A stretch of 64,000 nucleotides of DNA. It comes from Brevibacillus reuszeri. GTDB lineage: Bacteria; Bacillota; Bacilli; Brevibacillales; Brevibacillaceae. Where the stretch lies: NCBI RefSeq assembly GCF_001187725.1, contig NZ_LGIQ01000009.1, forward strand, positions 1,058,547 to 1,122,546, written 5' to 3'. The number at the start of each line of letters is the position of its first letter. Position 1 is the first letter of the stretch. The notes beneath the pieces are model-generated. The model was not told the origin of the DNA, did no database searches, and worked only from the letters and a program-made list of their open reading frames with translations. The translations under genes and the position numbers were made by a program. This document shows, piece by piece, positions 37,075-45,366 of this stretch.

Positions 37075-37360
37075 GATAAAATATAATTTTTTCTATAAAA
37101 ATAATGCACATAGACTTTCTTATCAACAAACACAGGACAAAAAACCTTTATAAAACAATATTTTCAATACATTGGACTGTTCTTCAGAGGATTGATCAGA
37201 TAAAAAATTATATAAAAGTGAGTATGTATGCTCCAATTCCCTTGCTTCTTTTATATTTTTTTCTCTCGTCGATCAAGCGTTCCAAACTGCTCACTGACCC
37301 GTCATGGAAAACGATGCAAAATCACACAACACCTGTCCTGCGCTTCCCAACCTGACATAT

Positions 37361-37390
37361 TTTACAAACTTTCGTAACCATTGCTATAAT
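37361..37390 (+). promoter_or_regulatory. Promoter of the GNAT gene at 37484
   Basis: TTTACA (37361-37366) and TATAAT (37385-37390) with an 18-base spacer on the plus strand; about 90 bases of leader follow before the ATG. Confidence 0.55.
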
Positions 37391-37483
37391 AGCAACCATA
37401 CAAACATGCTTAAGGGATAATCCCCGTCGTCCCTCCCTTCTACTAGTGTGGCGGTGACTGATCGGGCAAAAGGAGAATAACCA

Positions 37484-37936
37484 ATGGATATGAGAAAACT
37501 GGCTCCTCACGAAGAAGCCCCCATGAACCTGCTACTGCTTGCTGACCCATCGCAAAAGCTGGTGGAAGAGTATTTACAAAGAGGTCAGTGCTATGTAGCT
37601 GCAAAAGAAAATGATCTCGTTGGAGTCTATGTTCTTATTCAAACCAGGCCAGATACGATTGAGCTTGTCAATGTAGCAGTTGATGAAGGTCACCAAGGAC
37701 AGGGCATCGGCAAAAAGCTGGTCCTGCACGCCATCGAGGTGGCAAAGGCATCTGGTTATAAAACGATAGAGGTCGGCACGGGCAATTCCAGCCTGGATCA
37801 GCTTGCACTCTACCAGAAATGCGGCTTTCGGATGACTTGGATCGATAAAGACTTCTTCATCAGACATTACAATGAACCAATTTTCGAAAACGGGATCCAG
37901 CTCTTTGACATGGTTCGTCTCTCCCAAGACCTGTAG
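37484..37936 (+). CDS. GNAT-family N-acetyltransferase
   Basis: A 150-residue acetyltransferase with a well-formed acetyl-CoA loop: VNVAVDEGHQGQGIGKKLV (Q..GIG) preceded by the strands CYVAAKENDLVGVYVLIQTR. The C-terminal part (LALYQKCGFRMTWIDKDFF) is the typical Tyr-bearing last helix and strand. The ATG at 37484 follows AAAGGAGA. It is monocistronic with a bidirectional terminator. The substrate is unknown. Confidence 0.92.
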   Translation: MDMRKLAPHEEAPMNLLLLADPSQKLVEEYLQRGQCYVAAKENDLVGVYVLIQTRPDTIELVNVAVDEGHQGQGIGKKLVLHAIEVAKASGYKTIEVGTGNSSLDQLALYQKCGFRMTWIDKDFFIRHYNEPIFENGIQLFDMVRLSQDL

Positions 37937-37953
37937 AGACATCCCTGTACAAA

Positions 37954-38000
37954 GAAAAGCCCTGATTTTCCTACTTTCGCGTAGAAAATCAGGGTTGTTT
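37954..38000. terminator. Bidirectional terminator
   Basis: Perfect stem GCCCTGATTTTC ... GAAAATCAGGG flanked by A-runs and TTGTTTT, between the converging GNAT gene and the phosphoglycerate mutase-like gene. Confidence 0.88.
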
Positions 38001-39242
38001 TCAGTTTCCTTGCTTTTTCACCAATCCCATAAATCCGTGCAGTGTCCGGACGAAATCGCTTCCGCTCAAATGACCCAGGCCGCCATGCGCACAGTCCAGT
38101 TCATTATATTGCATGATGCGGTCCTTGCGAATGCTCGGTCCATATATGAGCACCGGTACCGGATCACCTGTGTGCTCCCCTACCTCGCAAGGCGTAGAAT
38201 GGTCGGCTGCCAGCGCCAGATACACATCATCAGGCAGCTGCTGTGCTATCATTCCTACCATCTGATCGAATAGCTCAATGGATTTGGCCTTTTCGATCGG
38301 CTGATTATCGTGCCCCATCAGATCGGGAGCTTTGACATGCACATAGACCATATCCTTTTCTTGTATTTCCTGGATTGCCAGGCTTGCCTTCAAGGCGATA
38401 TCCGTGTCGATGTTTCCCGTCATGGCCGGATCGGAAAACGTTTGAAAGCCTGCGAGTGAAGCTACACCCAATACTGTGCTTTCACCAGCAATACAGCTAC
38501 CCGTCATCCCTAGCTGTTCAGTGATCGGCCTCAAATCAACCATCTGCCCTGCTCCTCTGGTCAATATAAAATTGGCGGGCAGCTTGCCTTCAGCTATGCG
38601 CTGCAAATTGACGGGATGATCGGACAGCATCGCATGTGCCTTTTCCAGGAAGAGGTTGAGCAGAAATGCGGTATATGCTGCTTCACTGGAATCATCCAGC
38701 GGTTTTATGGATAGATACGGTTTGCCGTCATTCGGCGCTTTTGGATCGGAATCACTCACTTTATCGCTGAGGCCATTTCCCCGTAAAATAAGAACAGCTC
38801 GATGCTCGGTGGCCTGTTTGAAATGGACCTCCACATCATCCGCTAGCTTTATTTCCTGAATCGCGGCGGCGATTTCATCGGTTTTCTCACGAATGCGCTG
38901 GGCACGACGATCGAGGACAATTCCTTCCTCATTAACGGTAGCAAAATTACAGCGCAGGACAACATCGCCTGGCTTGACATCCATCCCAACTCCCAGCGCC
39001 TCAATTGGTCCACGTCCCGGATATTGCTCAGGCTGATACCCGAACAAAATTAAATGTCCCATGTCTGTTCCGACCGGAATCCCAGGGCTGATCAGATTCA
39101 TCATCCCCGTAATGCCTTTTGCGGCCAGATCATCCAGATTCGGTGTGTGCGCGTATTCCAACGGGGTCTTGTTTCCTATGAGCGGATGTGGACGGTCCCC
39201 GATGCCGTCAGCTATTGCGACAATCACTTTTCTTTGTAACAT
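38001..39242 (-). CDS. apgM: Archaeal-type 2,3-BPG-independent phosphoglycerate mutase-like enzyme
   Basis: A 413-residue metalloenzyme of the alkaline phosphatase superfamily, ApgM branch. It should interconvert 3- and 2-phosphoglycerate or act on a related phosphate or phosphonate compound. Metal-binding sites are visible as VAIADGIGDR (Asp), HVKAPDLMGHD, LAADHSTPC and DCAHGG, plus the ApgM-type stretches ILFGYQPEQYPGRGPIEALG and CNFATV. The ATG at 39242 follows AGGAGG. It lies 14 bases after a DASS-type transporter gene, both facing a LysR gene. Bacteria that carry ApgM normally also have a glycolytic GpmI elsewhere, so a specialised role with the transporter is more likely. The converging terminator lies at 37954-38000. 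Confidence 0.88.
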   Translation of the reverse strand: MLQRKVIVAIADGIGDRPHPLIGNKTPLEYAHTPNLDDLAAKGITGMMNLISPGIPVGTDMGHLILFGYQPEQYPGRGPIEALGVGMDVKPGDVVLRCNFATVNEEGIVLDRRAQRIREKTDEIAAAIQEIKLADDVEVHFKQATEHRAVLILRGNGLSDKVSDSDPKAPNDGKPYLSIKPLDDSSEAAYTAFLLNLFLEKAHAMLSDHPVNLQRIAEGKLPANFILTRGAGQMVDLRPITEQLGMTGSCIAGESTVLGVASLAGFQTFSDPAMTGNIDTDIALKASLAIQEIQEKDMVYVHVKAPDLMGHDNQPIEKAKSIELFDQMVGMIAQQLPDDVYLALAADHSTPCEVGEHTGDPVPVLIYGPSIRKDRIMQYNELDCAHGGLGHLSGSDFVRTLHGFMGLVKKQGN

Positions 39243-39256
39243 ACATCCTCCTACTG

Positions 39257-40744
39257 TTATAATCCCAGAACCTTAAACCAGGTAAAGTAAGCCAAGCTGA
39301 TGATTGATGCCCCGATAAAGCAGGTAACAACCGCGTATTTCACCTGATCCAATACAGAAAAATAACCGGTTCCAAAATAGATCGTATTCACTTTCGAATG
39401 CGGCGGCAATGTAATCGTATACGTCATCGTCATAGCAGCAGCCAAAGCAAGTGGTACCGGGTCCATGCCGAGCGTCTTCGCCAGGGCAATAAAGGCAGGG
39501 ATCAAGATTGTCACTCGCACCGTTTTACTTGTGAAAATGAGGTGGCTATACATACTGAGGAAGATGACTACAACGGCAACCATGGCATGGCTCATCTGTT
39601 CCAGCCCCAACGTGCTTACCACATTTTTGATGATCCATTCCGCACCCTTTGACTTATCCAACGCGTTTCCTACCGCATACGCACCCGCCGCGAAAATCAT
39701 GAGCTCCCATTTGATATTCGTGTCTTTCCAGGTCAGAAGGCCCACTCTCGGAAGCAAGCAAAGCAATGCAGCCAGTACAGCTGTCTGTTCTGTGCTGATT
39801 TCAAAACCGAACCAATCCTTGTGGTAGTCTCCAGTTGCCCACAGGATGACCGTCAGGATAAAAATGATCGTAGCTTTTTTCTCATCTGTCGAGAATTGAC
39901 CCAGCTTTTTCAATTCATCATGCAGCGTTCCCATCACATCTTGGAAATTCGATTCATCCTTGATCGAAAATAACTTGAAGCCTATGAAAAAGGTGATGAG
40001 CATCGTGATAATTGCTGTCGGCATGGACGCCAGCAGCCAGTCCATATAGCCAATCTGTCCACCCGCCAGCTCATTAATAAACCCGACAGCGATAATGTTG
40101 CCTGAAGTCGCTGTCATGACCCCAGAAGTCGCGAGGGCGTCGGCTTGCACGCCTTGGAGCATCATCACTCTACCCAGATTGCTTCTTCCCGGGATGGCCT
40201 TGTAAACCTCGAGCAAGATCAAGCAGATGGGCACCATGAGCGTCGCTCTCGCTGTCGTAGAAGGTACGAAGAATGCCAAGATAAAGTTAATCGCAATTAA
40301 AACCAATAGCGTCATTTTCGGAGTTTTACCGAATTTCGTTACCATCCACAAGGCAAATCTCCGACCCAAATTGGATTTGATCATAGCGGAAGTAAGAATA
40401 AAGGCGGAAACCATCAACCAGATAACATCAAACCCTAATGTACCAAAGACAACTTCCTGATCTTCTACCGCTCCAATCAACGGCAGCAGAAGGATCGCAA
40501 TAATGGACGTCAAGTAAATCGGTATGGGAGTGGTGATCCAAAGCACCAGCGCCCCTGTAAAGATAGCGATTGATTTTTGGGCAGCCGGCTCCATTCCTTC
40601 TGGAGTAGGCATGAACAGTAGCAACAGCATGAAGATGATGGCGATGGGTACTCCCCATTTTTTCATCCGTTCTTCAAATCTACTCTTCTTTTTGATAGGT
40701 GGTCCTTTTCCTTCCTTGTCTGTGGCTGCCAGATTATCGCTCAT
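39257..40744 (-). CDS. DASS/SLC13-family anion transporter
   Basis: A 495-residue inner-membrane permease with about eleven to twelve hydrophobic segments and a charged cytoplasmic N-terminus (EGKGPPIKKKSRFEERMKK). Family-typical features are WLMVSAFILTSAMIKSNLGRR, PSTTARATLMVPICLIL and LPPHSKVNTIYFGTGYF. The DASS group takes up di- and tricarboxylates, sulfate or related anions with sodium or proton. The start at 40744 follows GAGGGGG; longer in-frame starts lack a site. It is first in a two-gene unit with the ApgM-like gene, divergent from LysR. Confidence 0.88.
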   Translation of the reverse strand: MSDNLAATDKEGKGPPIKKKSRFEERMKKWGVPIAIIFMLLLLFMPTPEGMEPAAQKSIAIFTGALVLWITTPIPIYLTSIIAILLLPLIGAVEDQEVVFGTLGFDVIWLMVSAFILTSAMIKSNLGRRFALWMVTKFGKTPKMTLLVLIAINFILAFFVPSTTARATLMVPICLILLEVYKAIPGRSNLGRVMMLQGVQADALATSGVMTATSGNIIAVGFINELAGGQIGYMDWLLASMPTAIITMLITFFIGFKLFSIKDESNFQDVMGTLHDELKKLGQFSTDEKKATIIFILTVILWATGDYHKDWFGFEISTEQTAVLAALLCLLPRVGLLTWKDTNIKWELMIFAAGAYAVGNALDKSKGAEWIIKNVVSTLGLEQMSHAMVAVVVIFLSMYSHLIFTSKTVRVTILIPAFIALAKTLGMDPVPLALAAAMTMTYTITLPPHSKVNTIYFGTGYFSVLDQVKYAVVTCFIGASIISLAYFTWFKVLGL

Positions 40745-40835
40745 GTAAATCCCCCTCGCACCATGAAATGTATACGATTTCATCTTATTCAACCACATAT
40801 CATAAAACAATTTGATTTATTTTCAATAATCATAA

Positions 40836-40868
40836 GATAATGTTATCATTCAGGAGTTTTGATATAAT
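40836..40868. promoter_or_regulatory. Palindrome and -10 box between LysR and the DASS operon
   Basis: The 12-bp palindrome GATAATGTTATC (40836-40847) sits where a LysR-type activator would bind, in the 164-bp gap between the divergent genes. TATAAT (40863-40868) lies 15 bases further and is the likely -10 of lysR, so binding at the palindrome would cover its -35 region and could repress lysR while activating the DASS gene. Confidence 0.5.
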
Positions 40869-40908
40869 TTGAAAAAGCACTACCTGATCAGAGAAGGAGA
40901 CGGAAACC

Positions 40909-41829
40909 ATGAATCTGACAAAGCTCCAAACCTTCCTCACTCTCTCGGATTGTCTAAACTTTACCGAAGCCGCAGATTTGCTCTACTGCTCACAGCCTGC
41001 CGTCAGTATGCAAATCCAAAGCCTCGAACGCGATTTAGGCTTTCCTCTATTTGACCGTATCGGCAAAAAGCTTTATTTAACTACATATGGCGAGCATTTT
41101 AAACCGTATGCCGAGCAAATCATTAATCTATTTCATTCGTCGAAGGAGCACATCAAGCAGCTGGATAATCTGTCTGCTGGTACACTCTCATACGGGGCGA
41201 GTAATTTTGTTGGAGTCTACTTGCTTCCTGCTATTCTTAGCATGTTCACGAAAAAATTTCCTGGCATCAAGATCAATATGAATATTACCTCCTCCAGCCA
41301 TCTTCTTGACATGCTGGAGGCAAGCAAGGTCGAGTTTCTTGTTCTCTCCGACCGCATTCCGATTGATGAGGTACGCTTTCATTCGAAAACCTTCTATCAG
41401 GACGAGCTGGTTCTCATCGTAAATAACCAGCATCCACTGGCTCAAAAAGAGTCTTGTACCTTAGATGATTTAGTTGATGAAACCTTGATTCTCAAACCAA
41501 ACAAATCCGCTACCCGCGTCTATTTGGAAGGCAAATTCAACGAGTACGGAATCAGCTTTCCACACTTTATGGAGATCAGTAATTTGGAGGCGATCAAACA
41601 AGGGGTTATCCACGGTCTTGGCGTGTCGATTGTTTCTAGATTTGCGATCAGCCAGGACGTCAAGCACGGTTTACTCGTGGAGATTCCGATAACAGGGGTC
41701 GAATTTCTCAGGGGGATTCGGTACGTGTATCATCGGGGGAAGCATCTTTCTCCCGCAGCCCAGCAATTTATCACGCTGCTGGATGAGCGCAATGAAAGGG
41801 CATATGAAAACAAGCTGCCGACGTTTTAA
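40909..41829 (+). CDS. LysR-type transcriptional regulator
   Basis: A 306-residue regulator. The winged HTH lies at residues 1-62 (LTKLQTFLTLSDCLNFTEAA, SQPAVSMQIQSLERDLGFPLF), the coinducer-binding domain at 90-295 with two subdomains. The ATG at 40909 follows AAGGAGA. It is divergent from the DASS transporter/ApgM genes, which it probably controls in response to the transported anion. Its stop codon lies inside a large terminator hairpin. Confidence 0.94.
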   Translation: MNLTKLQTFLTLSDCLNFTEAADLLYCSQPAVSMQIQSLERDLGFPLFDRIGKKLYLTTYGEHFKPYAEQIINLFHSSKEHIKQLDNLSAGTLSYGASNFVGVYLLPAILSMFTKKFPGIKINMNITSSSHLLDMLEASKVEFLVLSDRIPIDEVRFHSKTFYQDELVLIVNNQHPLAQKESCTLDDLVDETLILKPNKSATRVYLEGKFNEYGISFPHFMEISNLEAIKQGVIHGLGVSIVSRFAISQDVKHGLLVEIPITGVEFLRGIRYVYHRGKHLSPAAQQFITLLDERNERAYENKLPTF

Positions 41830-41851
41830 CGTCAGCAGCTTGTTTTCATAT
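41802..41851. terminator. Large bidirectional terminator at the end of LysR and the peptide cassette
   Basis: Inverted repeat ATATGAAAACAAGCTGC ... GCAGCTTGTTTTCATAT with an inner GACGTT/AACGTC stem, overlapping the LysR stop. It also lies seven bases after the stop of the 35-residue peptide gene on the other strand, so it can serve both. Confidence 0.85.
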
Positions 41852-41857
41852 CCAATC

Positions 41858-41965
41858 TTATTTTGCAGCAACAGCATTAGCGGCTCTCAGTTGCTCATTC
41901 ATCATGAGAATCTTACTGATTTTAGTGCCGCTTTTCTTGTCTAACCTTGGCATCATTGGGATCAT
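41858..41965 (-). CDS. 35-residue peptide, candidate exported product of the GNAT/ABC cassette
   Basis: A short gene with one of the best ribosome binding sites in the window (AGGGAGGTGA, five bases before the ATG at 41965) and a terminator right after its stop, so it is very probably translated. The product starts MIPMMPRLDKKSGTKI and ends with a small-residue tail rich in Ala, RAANAVAAK; four Lys lie in the first half. No signal peptide, Cys, double-glycine cleavage site or membrane segment is seen. It is last in the run GNAT, ABC exporter, GNAT, peptide, 36 bases after the second GNAT gene. It could be a precursor or a signalling peptide. No known family is recognised. Confidence 0.72.
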   Translation of the reverse strand: MIPMMPRLDKKSGTKISKILMMNEQLRAANAVAAK

Positions 41966-42001
41966 GTATGTCACCTCCCTTCTCCGTTCTCTCGGCTAAT
42001 T

Positions 42002-42526
42002 CTATATCTGCCCTTTATTCACTCTATTCAAGTAGCTCTGTAATTGTTGGAATTCACTAGAATAGATATTCTCCATTCCATAGTTGCCCTCGTCTTGACC
42101 GCTTACTTGTGCAAATTTGGAGTAGAGTCGATTCAGATACACATTCTGCTCCTGCGCTCGAAATTGAAACAGCTTCACATGCGTATTCTCTCTCGCAATT
42201 TGATTAACCAAGTAACACAGTCCCGTTGCAAACATCCGGGTGCTTCGATATTCTTTCGACACGATTACTGAATCCACTAGTACAATCTCTCCAGCAGGAT
42301 CGTGTTGGTTTTGTGTATTGATATAGCGATAATGTCCCCAGCCGATGACAGTGTTCATCGGATCGAAAATCAAAATGATCTGGGCTTGATTGATCGAATC
42401 AAGAATATGAAACAAGGTATCGCACAAGGTAAACTCCACGCTAAAATCCTGTCGATTGCGAACAAAATATAATGTGAACTGGGCATAGTCTTCGGCGCTT
42501 ACACAGTTTCTAAATGTCGCCTGCAT
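42002..42526 (-). CDS. GNAT-fold protein, second of a pair flanking the ABC exporter
   Basis: A 174-residue GNAT-fold protein. The core strands PMNTVIGWGHYRYIN and EIVLVDSVIVSKEYRSTRMF lead into the helix that should hold the acyl-CoA pyrophosphate, where the usual RxxGxG reads RSTRMFA, so the loop is altered. The last part HVKLFQFRAQEQNVYLNRLYSKF matches the corresponding part of the protein at 44735-45247 (VKELRFWAPAEPSLQKLFAKV), so the two look like paralogues. The start overlaps the ABC gene by 17 bases and has GGAGG nine bases upstream. A role in acylating the small peptide is possible but not shown. Confidence 0.8.
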   Translation of the reverse strand: MQATFRNCVSAEDYAQFTLYFVRNRQDFSVEFTLCDTLFHILDSINQAQIILIFDPMNTVIGWGHYRYINTQNQHDPAGEIVLVDSVIVSKEYRSTRMFATGLCYLVNQIARENTHVKLFQFRAQEQNVYLNRLYSKFAQVSGQDEGNYGMENIYSSEFQQLQSYLNRVNKGQI

Positions 42527-44702
42527 GGCTTAGTACCTCCGTTGTTCTACGTCCCTTCAGTGTTTCCCTTACGTATTCATCGATTTTTGGATTGCTCGCT
42601 AAAATGTATTGGAGTACCTTGCGCTGCAAAGATACGCAAATACACGGCGTCAGGGCTGTAATGGTAGCGGTTCTCGGAATATGATCGAGCAGGGCAATCT
42701 CTCCAAAATGATCTCCATCCTCCAAAACAGCGACTCTGATTGAACCGCTTTCTGTCTCGGATGTGGCTTTGGTAACTTCTACCCTGCCTCTTACAATGAC
42801 ATAAAACTTCTCGCCTTTATCGCCTTCTCGAATGATCGACTCACCAGTTGAAAAAGTCTCTGTTTGAAACAAGCTGGCGATATCCGCCAAGACATTTTGA
42901 TCGACTCCACGGAAAAACGGAAGTCTGGACAACCGCCCGCTATCAATCGTTGCTTCCTTTCCACTCTCGGAGATGGATAATCCATTTTGCTTTTCCCATA
43001 ATTGCTGATAAAAACTGCCATGCTCAATCATTTCCTGATGACTTCCACAGTCGACCAGCTTCCCTTTGTCAAAGACAAAAATTTGATCCATTTCTGTAAT
43101 CGATGCCAGCCTGTGGGTAACGGAAACAACTGTCCTGTTGTGAGAGAGCTCATGGAACGTTCGGTTAAGGGAGGACTCTGCGATTGGGTCCAGAGCGGAT
43201 GTCGCTTCGTCCAAAAACAAAATCGATGGATTTCGCAGAATGGCTCTAGCAATCGCGATTCTCTGCCTTTGTCCACCAGAGAAATTGCTTCCCTCATCCA
43301 GCACTTCTGACTGATAGCCATTTGGAAGACTCGTTATATACTCATGAATCTCAGCCTGTTTTGCGGCATCTACGACCTCTTCCATCGTTGCAGCAGAGCG
43401 TCCCAAGCGAATGTTTTCTAATATGGATCCATTGAATAAAAAGTTTTCCTGAAAAACGATCCCGATTCGTTCGCGGTACGTGCCTTGGTCCACGTGTTGC
43501 ATGTCCGTACGATTGATTCGGATCTGTCCGTGCTCTGGATGATAAAAGCCAATCAACAGCTGGAGCATTGTGCTTTTTCCTGAACCACTTGATCCGACGA
43601 AAGCAACTTTTGAACCAAATGGAATATTCAATGTGACTTGCTTGAGTACAGGTTGACTCTCATCATATCCAAAGGTCACATTTTCCGCCGCGAGTACCAT
43701 TTGACCTCCTTCATCTTCGCCAGTGACCATGACTGTGCCTTCCTTTTCCTTTGGTTGGTCGAATACTTGCTTGAGACGTTCTAAACTGACGGATGCTTCC
43801 GTAACGGCTGGGATGGTATAGGTGAGGTTAAAGACCGCATTTCCCATAGAGGTGTACATCGTGAAAAATCCAACCAGAGCACCAACGGTAATATAGCCTT
43901 GCAGCGCTAAATAGGAACCGAACGCGACAATAGCGAAGTTGACAAGAAGGAGACTTGCCATCGGAAATCGTTCCAGACGTGCATCGATTACTTGCTTGTG
44001 ATAATTCGCGATCGAGAAAGCCTGCAACCTTGATTGAAATTTTTGAATCATCGAAGCTTGCAAATGATAGCCTTTGATTACCTTTTGGGCTTTCATATTT
44101 TCATTGACGTCACTTACAAGCAAGCCAACCTGCTCAAAGTATTGGTTATTGGCCTCTTGCGCTCGCCTGTTCAGGAAAAACGGTCCGGTAAAAATAATGA
44201 ATGCGCCTACTAAAATCAATAGCGCCATTTTCCACTCCAAAGTAAACAAGACCGCTGTACTGAACACGACCACGACAAGTGACTGAAGTCCCGTAGTCAG
44301 CAGTACAGACAAGGCGCTTTCAATGGCTGGCAAATCAACGGTAAAATGAGAGACAAGCTCCCCTGACCGCTTTTTTTGAAAGTACCCTACATGGATGTGC
44401 TGCAGATGCTCAAACAAACGTTTTCGCAAATCAGTTTGCACCTTCGTGATTAATTTGGCGAGGGCTACATCACTTGCCAGGCCGGAGGAAATACAAATTA
44501 CAGCGCAGATTCCAAACACAGTTAAGAAAAGGTAGAAGTATTGGAAATCTCGGGGCTCAATTGCGTTGTCGATAATGTACTTGAAGCTTAGAGGCGCCAA
44601 TGAAATAAAAGCAAGATCGAGTAGAAGCGTACATAAAAAGAGAGCTGTCAACCGTTTATATGGTCTGATGTAAGCAAGCAAATTTTTCATAACGAAAATC
44701 AT
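42510..44702 (-). CDS. ABC exporter fused to a cyclic-nucleotide-binding domain
   Basis: A 730-residue half-transporter. A six-helix exporter membrane domain (about residues 15-310) is followed by an ATPase domain with Walker A GSSGSGKS, signature [15 protein letters not shown] and Walker B ILFLDEATSALD, then a C-terminal cyclic-nucleotide-binding (CAP-type effector) domain at about 600-715 (GESIIREGDKGEKFYVIVRGRV, given as REGDKGEKFYVIVRG; DHFGEIALLDHIPRTATI). There is no N-terminal C39 peptidase domain. The same domain order occurs in NHLM-type peptide exporters. The ATG at 44702 follows AAGGAG at eight bases. Set between two GNAT genes, it is the expected exporter of the nearby small peptide. 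Confidence 0.92.
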   Translation of the reverse strand: MIFVMKNLLAYIRPYKRLTALFLCTLLLDLAFISLAPLSFKYIIDNAIEPRDFQYFYLFLTVFGICAVICISSGLASDVALAKLITKVQTDLRKRLFEHLQHIHVGYFQKKRSGELVSHFTVDLPAIESALSVLLTTGLQSLVVVVFSTAVLFTLEWKMALLILVGAFIIFTGPFFLNRRAQEANNQYFEQVGLLVSDVNENMKAQKVIKGYHLQASMIQKFQSRLQAFSIANYHKQVIDARLERFPMASLLLVNFAIVAFGSYLALQGYITVGALVGFFTMYTSMGNAVFNLTYTIPAVTEASVSLERLKQVFDQPKEKEGTVMVTGEDEGGQMVLAAENVTFGYDESQPVLKQVTLNIPFGSKVAFVGSSGSGKSTMLQLLIGFYHPEHGQIRINRTDMQHVDQGTYRERIGIVFQENFLFNGSILENIRLGRSAATMEEVVDAAKQAEIHEYITSLPNGYQSEVLDEGSNFSGGQRQRIAIARAILRNPSILFLDEATSALDPIAESSLNRTFHELSHNRTVVSVTHRLASITEMDQIFVFDKGKLVDCGSHQEMIEHGSFYQQLWEKQNGLSISESGKEATIDSGRLSRLPFFRGVDQNVLADIASLFQTETFSTGESIIREGDKGEKFYVIVRGRVEVTKATSETESGSIRVAVLEDGDHFGEIALLDHIPRTATITALTPCICVSLQRKVLQYILASNPKIDEYVRETLKGRRTTEVLSHAGDI

Positions 44703-44734
44703 CTAGTAGTCTCCTTCGAGCTAGCAATAAACCT

Positions 44735-45247
44735 TTATTGACGCATTCTTCCTGCGTACGCAAGCAGAACAGATGGCGAGCAGCGATATTCGTCCAGCAT
44801 CCCATGCTCGGTGTGGGCGGTTGCCGTTCTTGCAGCTACTTTTGCAAAAAGCTTTTGTAAGGAAGGTTCCGCCGGGGCCCAGAAACGTAATTCTTTTACT
44901 TCCCTGTCCAATTGTTCGAGGTATTCTGTGAAAAAATGAAGCGCACGAGCAAAAAGAAGGGTTCCTCTATATGGCTCCGCTAAAAAGATGACTTGGATTT
45001 GTACAATATCAGTATCTTCATACTCCTTTTCACCCGTTCCATAGATGCAACCAAATGCTCCGACTACGTCATTATCGTCATTGAAACAAAGAAAGGATTC
45101 ATGAGTCATCAAAATAGGACTGACAATATAACTAAGTGCCACGGGGAAAGCATATGGCAGCTGCAAGTGCTCGTAATTCTCTAATAGAAATTCAACGTAT
45201 TTCTGCTGATAATATTCTGAAGCACAAATCGAAAAATAATAGCTCAT
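44735..45247 (-). CDS. GNAT-fold protein, first of the pair
   Basis: A 170-residue GNAT-fold protein. It has the strand pair DDNDVVGAFGCIYG, then DIVQIQVIFLAEPYRGTLLF, where RGTLLF takes the place of the acyl-CoA loop, and a C-terminal half VKELRFWAPAEPSLQKLFAK. It is similar in length, order and several positions to the protein at 42002-42526. The canonical Q/RxxGxG loop is also missing here, so an unusual acyl donor or a non-catalytic role is possible. The ATG at 45247 follows GAGGGAG by ten bases. It is the first full-length gene of the cassette, 32 bases before the exporter gene. Confidence 0.8.
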   Translation of the reverse strand: MSYYFSICASEYYQQKYVEFLLENYEHLQLPYAFPVALSYIVSPILMTHESFLCFNDDNDVVGAFGCIYGTGEKEYEDTDIVQIQVIFLAEPYRGTLLFARALHFFTEYLEQLDREVKELRFWAPAEPSLQKLFAKVAARTATAHTEHGMLDEYRCSPSVLLAYAGRMRQ

Positions 45248-45270
45248 GTCATTTTTACTCCCTCAGTCTT

Positions 45271-45366
45271 TCAATAGCCAAAGCCGTCATATCTCCCTAA
45301 CAGGTTATTACCCGTTTCGTCAGTAAATCTAAACGCACAGTGGGACTTAGGTACCAGAATCCACAT
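45271..45366 (-). CDS. Candidate 31-residue peptide in the cassette leader
   Basis: A short ORF beginning MWILVPKSHCAFRF and ending LLGRYDGFGY, aromatic- and glycine-rich at its end, with one Cys. Its ATG shares one base with the stop of a six-codon ORF (TAATG), an arrangement of coupled translation, and AAAAGGCG lies nearby. It ends 23 bases before the first GNAT gene. It could be a second peptide of the cassette or simply untranslated leader; codon evidence is too short to decide. Confidence 0.35.
   Translation of the reverse strand: MWILVPKSHCAFRFTDETGNNLLGRYDGFGY

Noticed and set aside
37104-37355. 83-codon ORF in the AT-rich gap
   Set aside because: AT-rich random composition, no ribosome binding site, and it overlaps the region between the two promoters.
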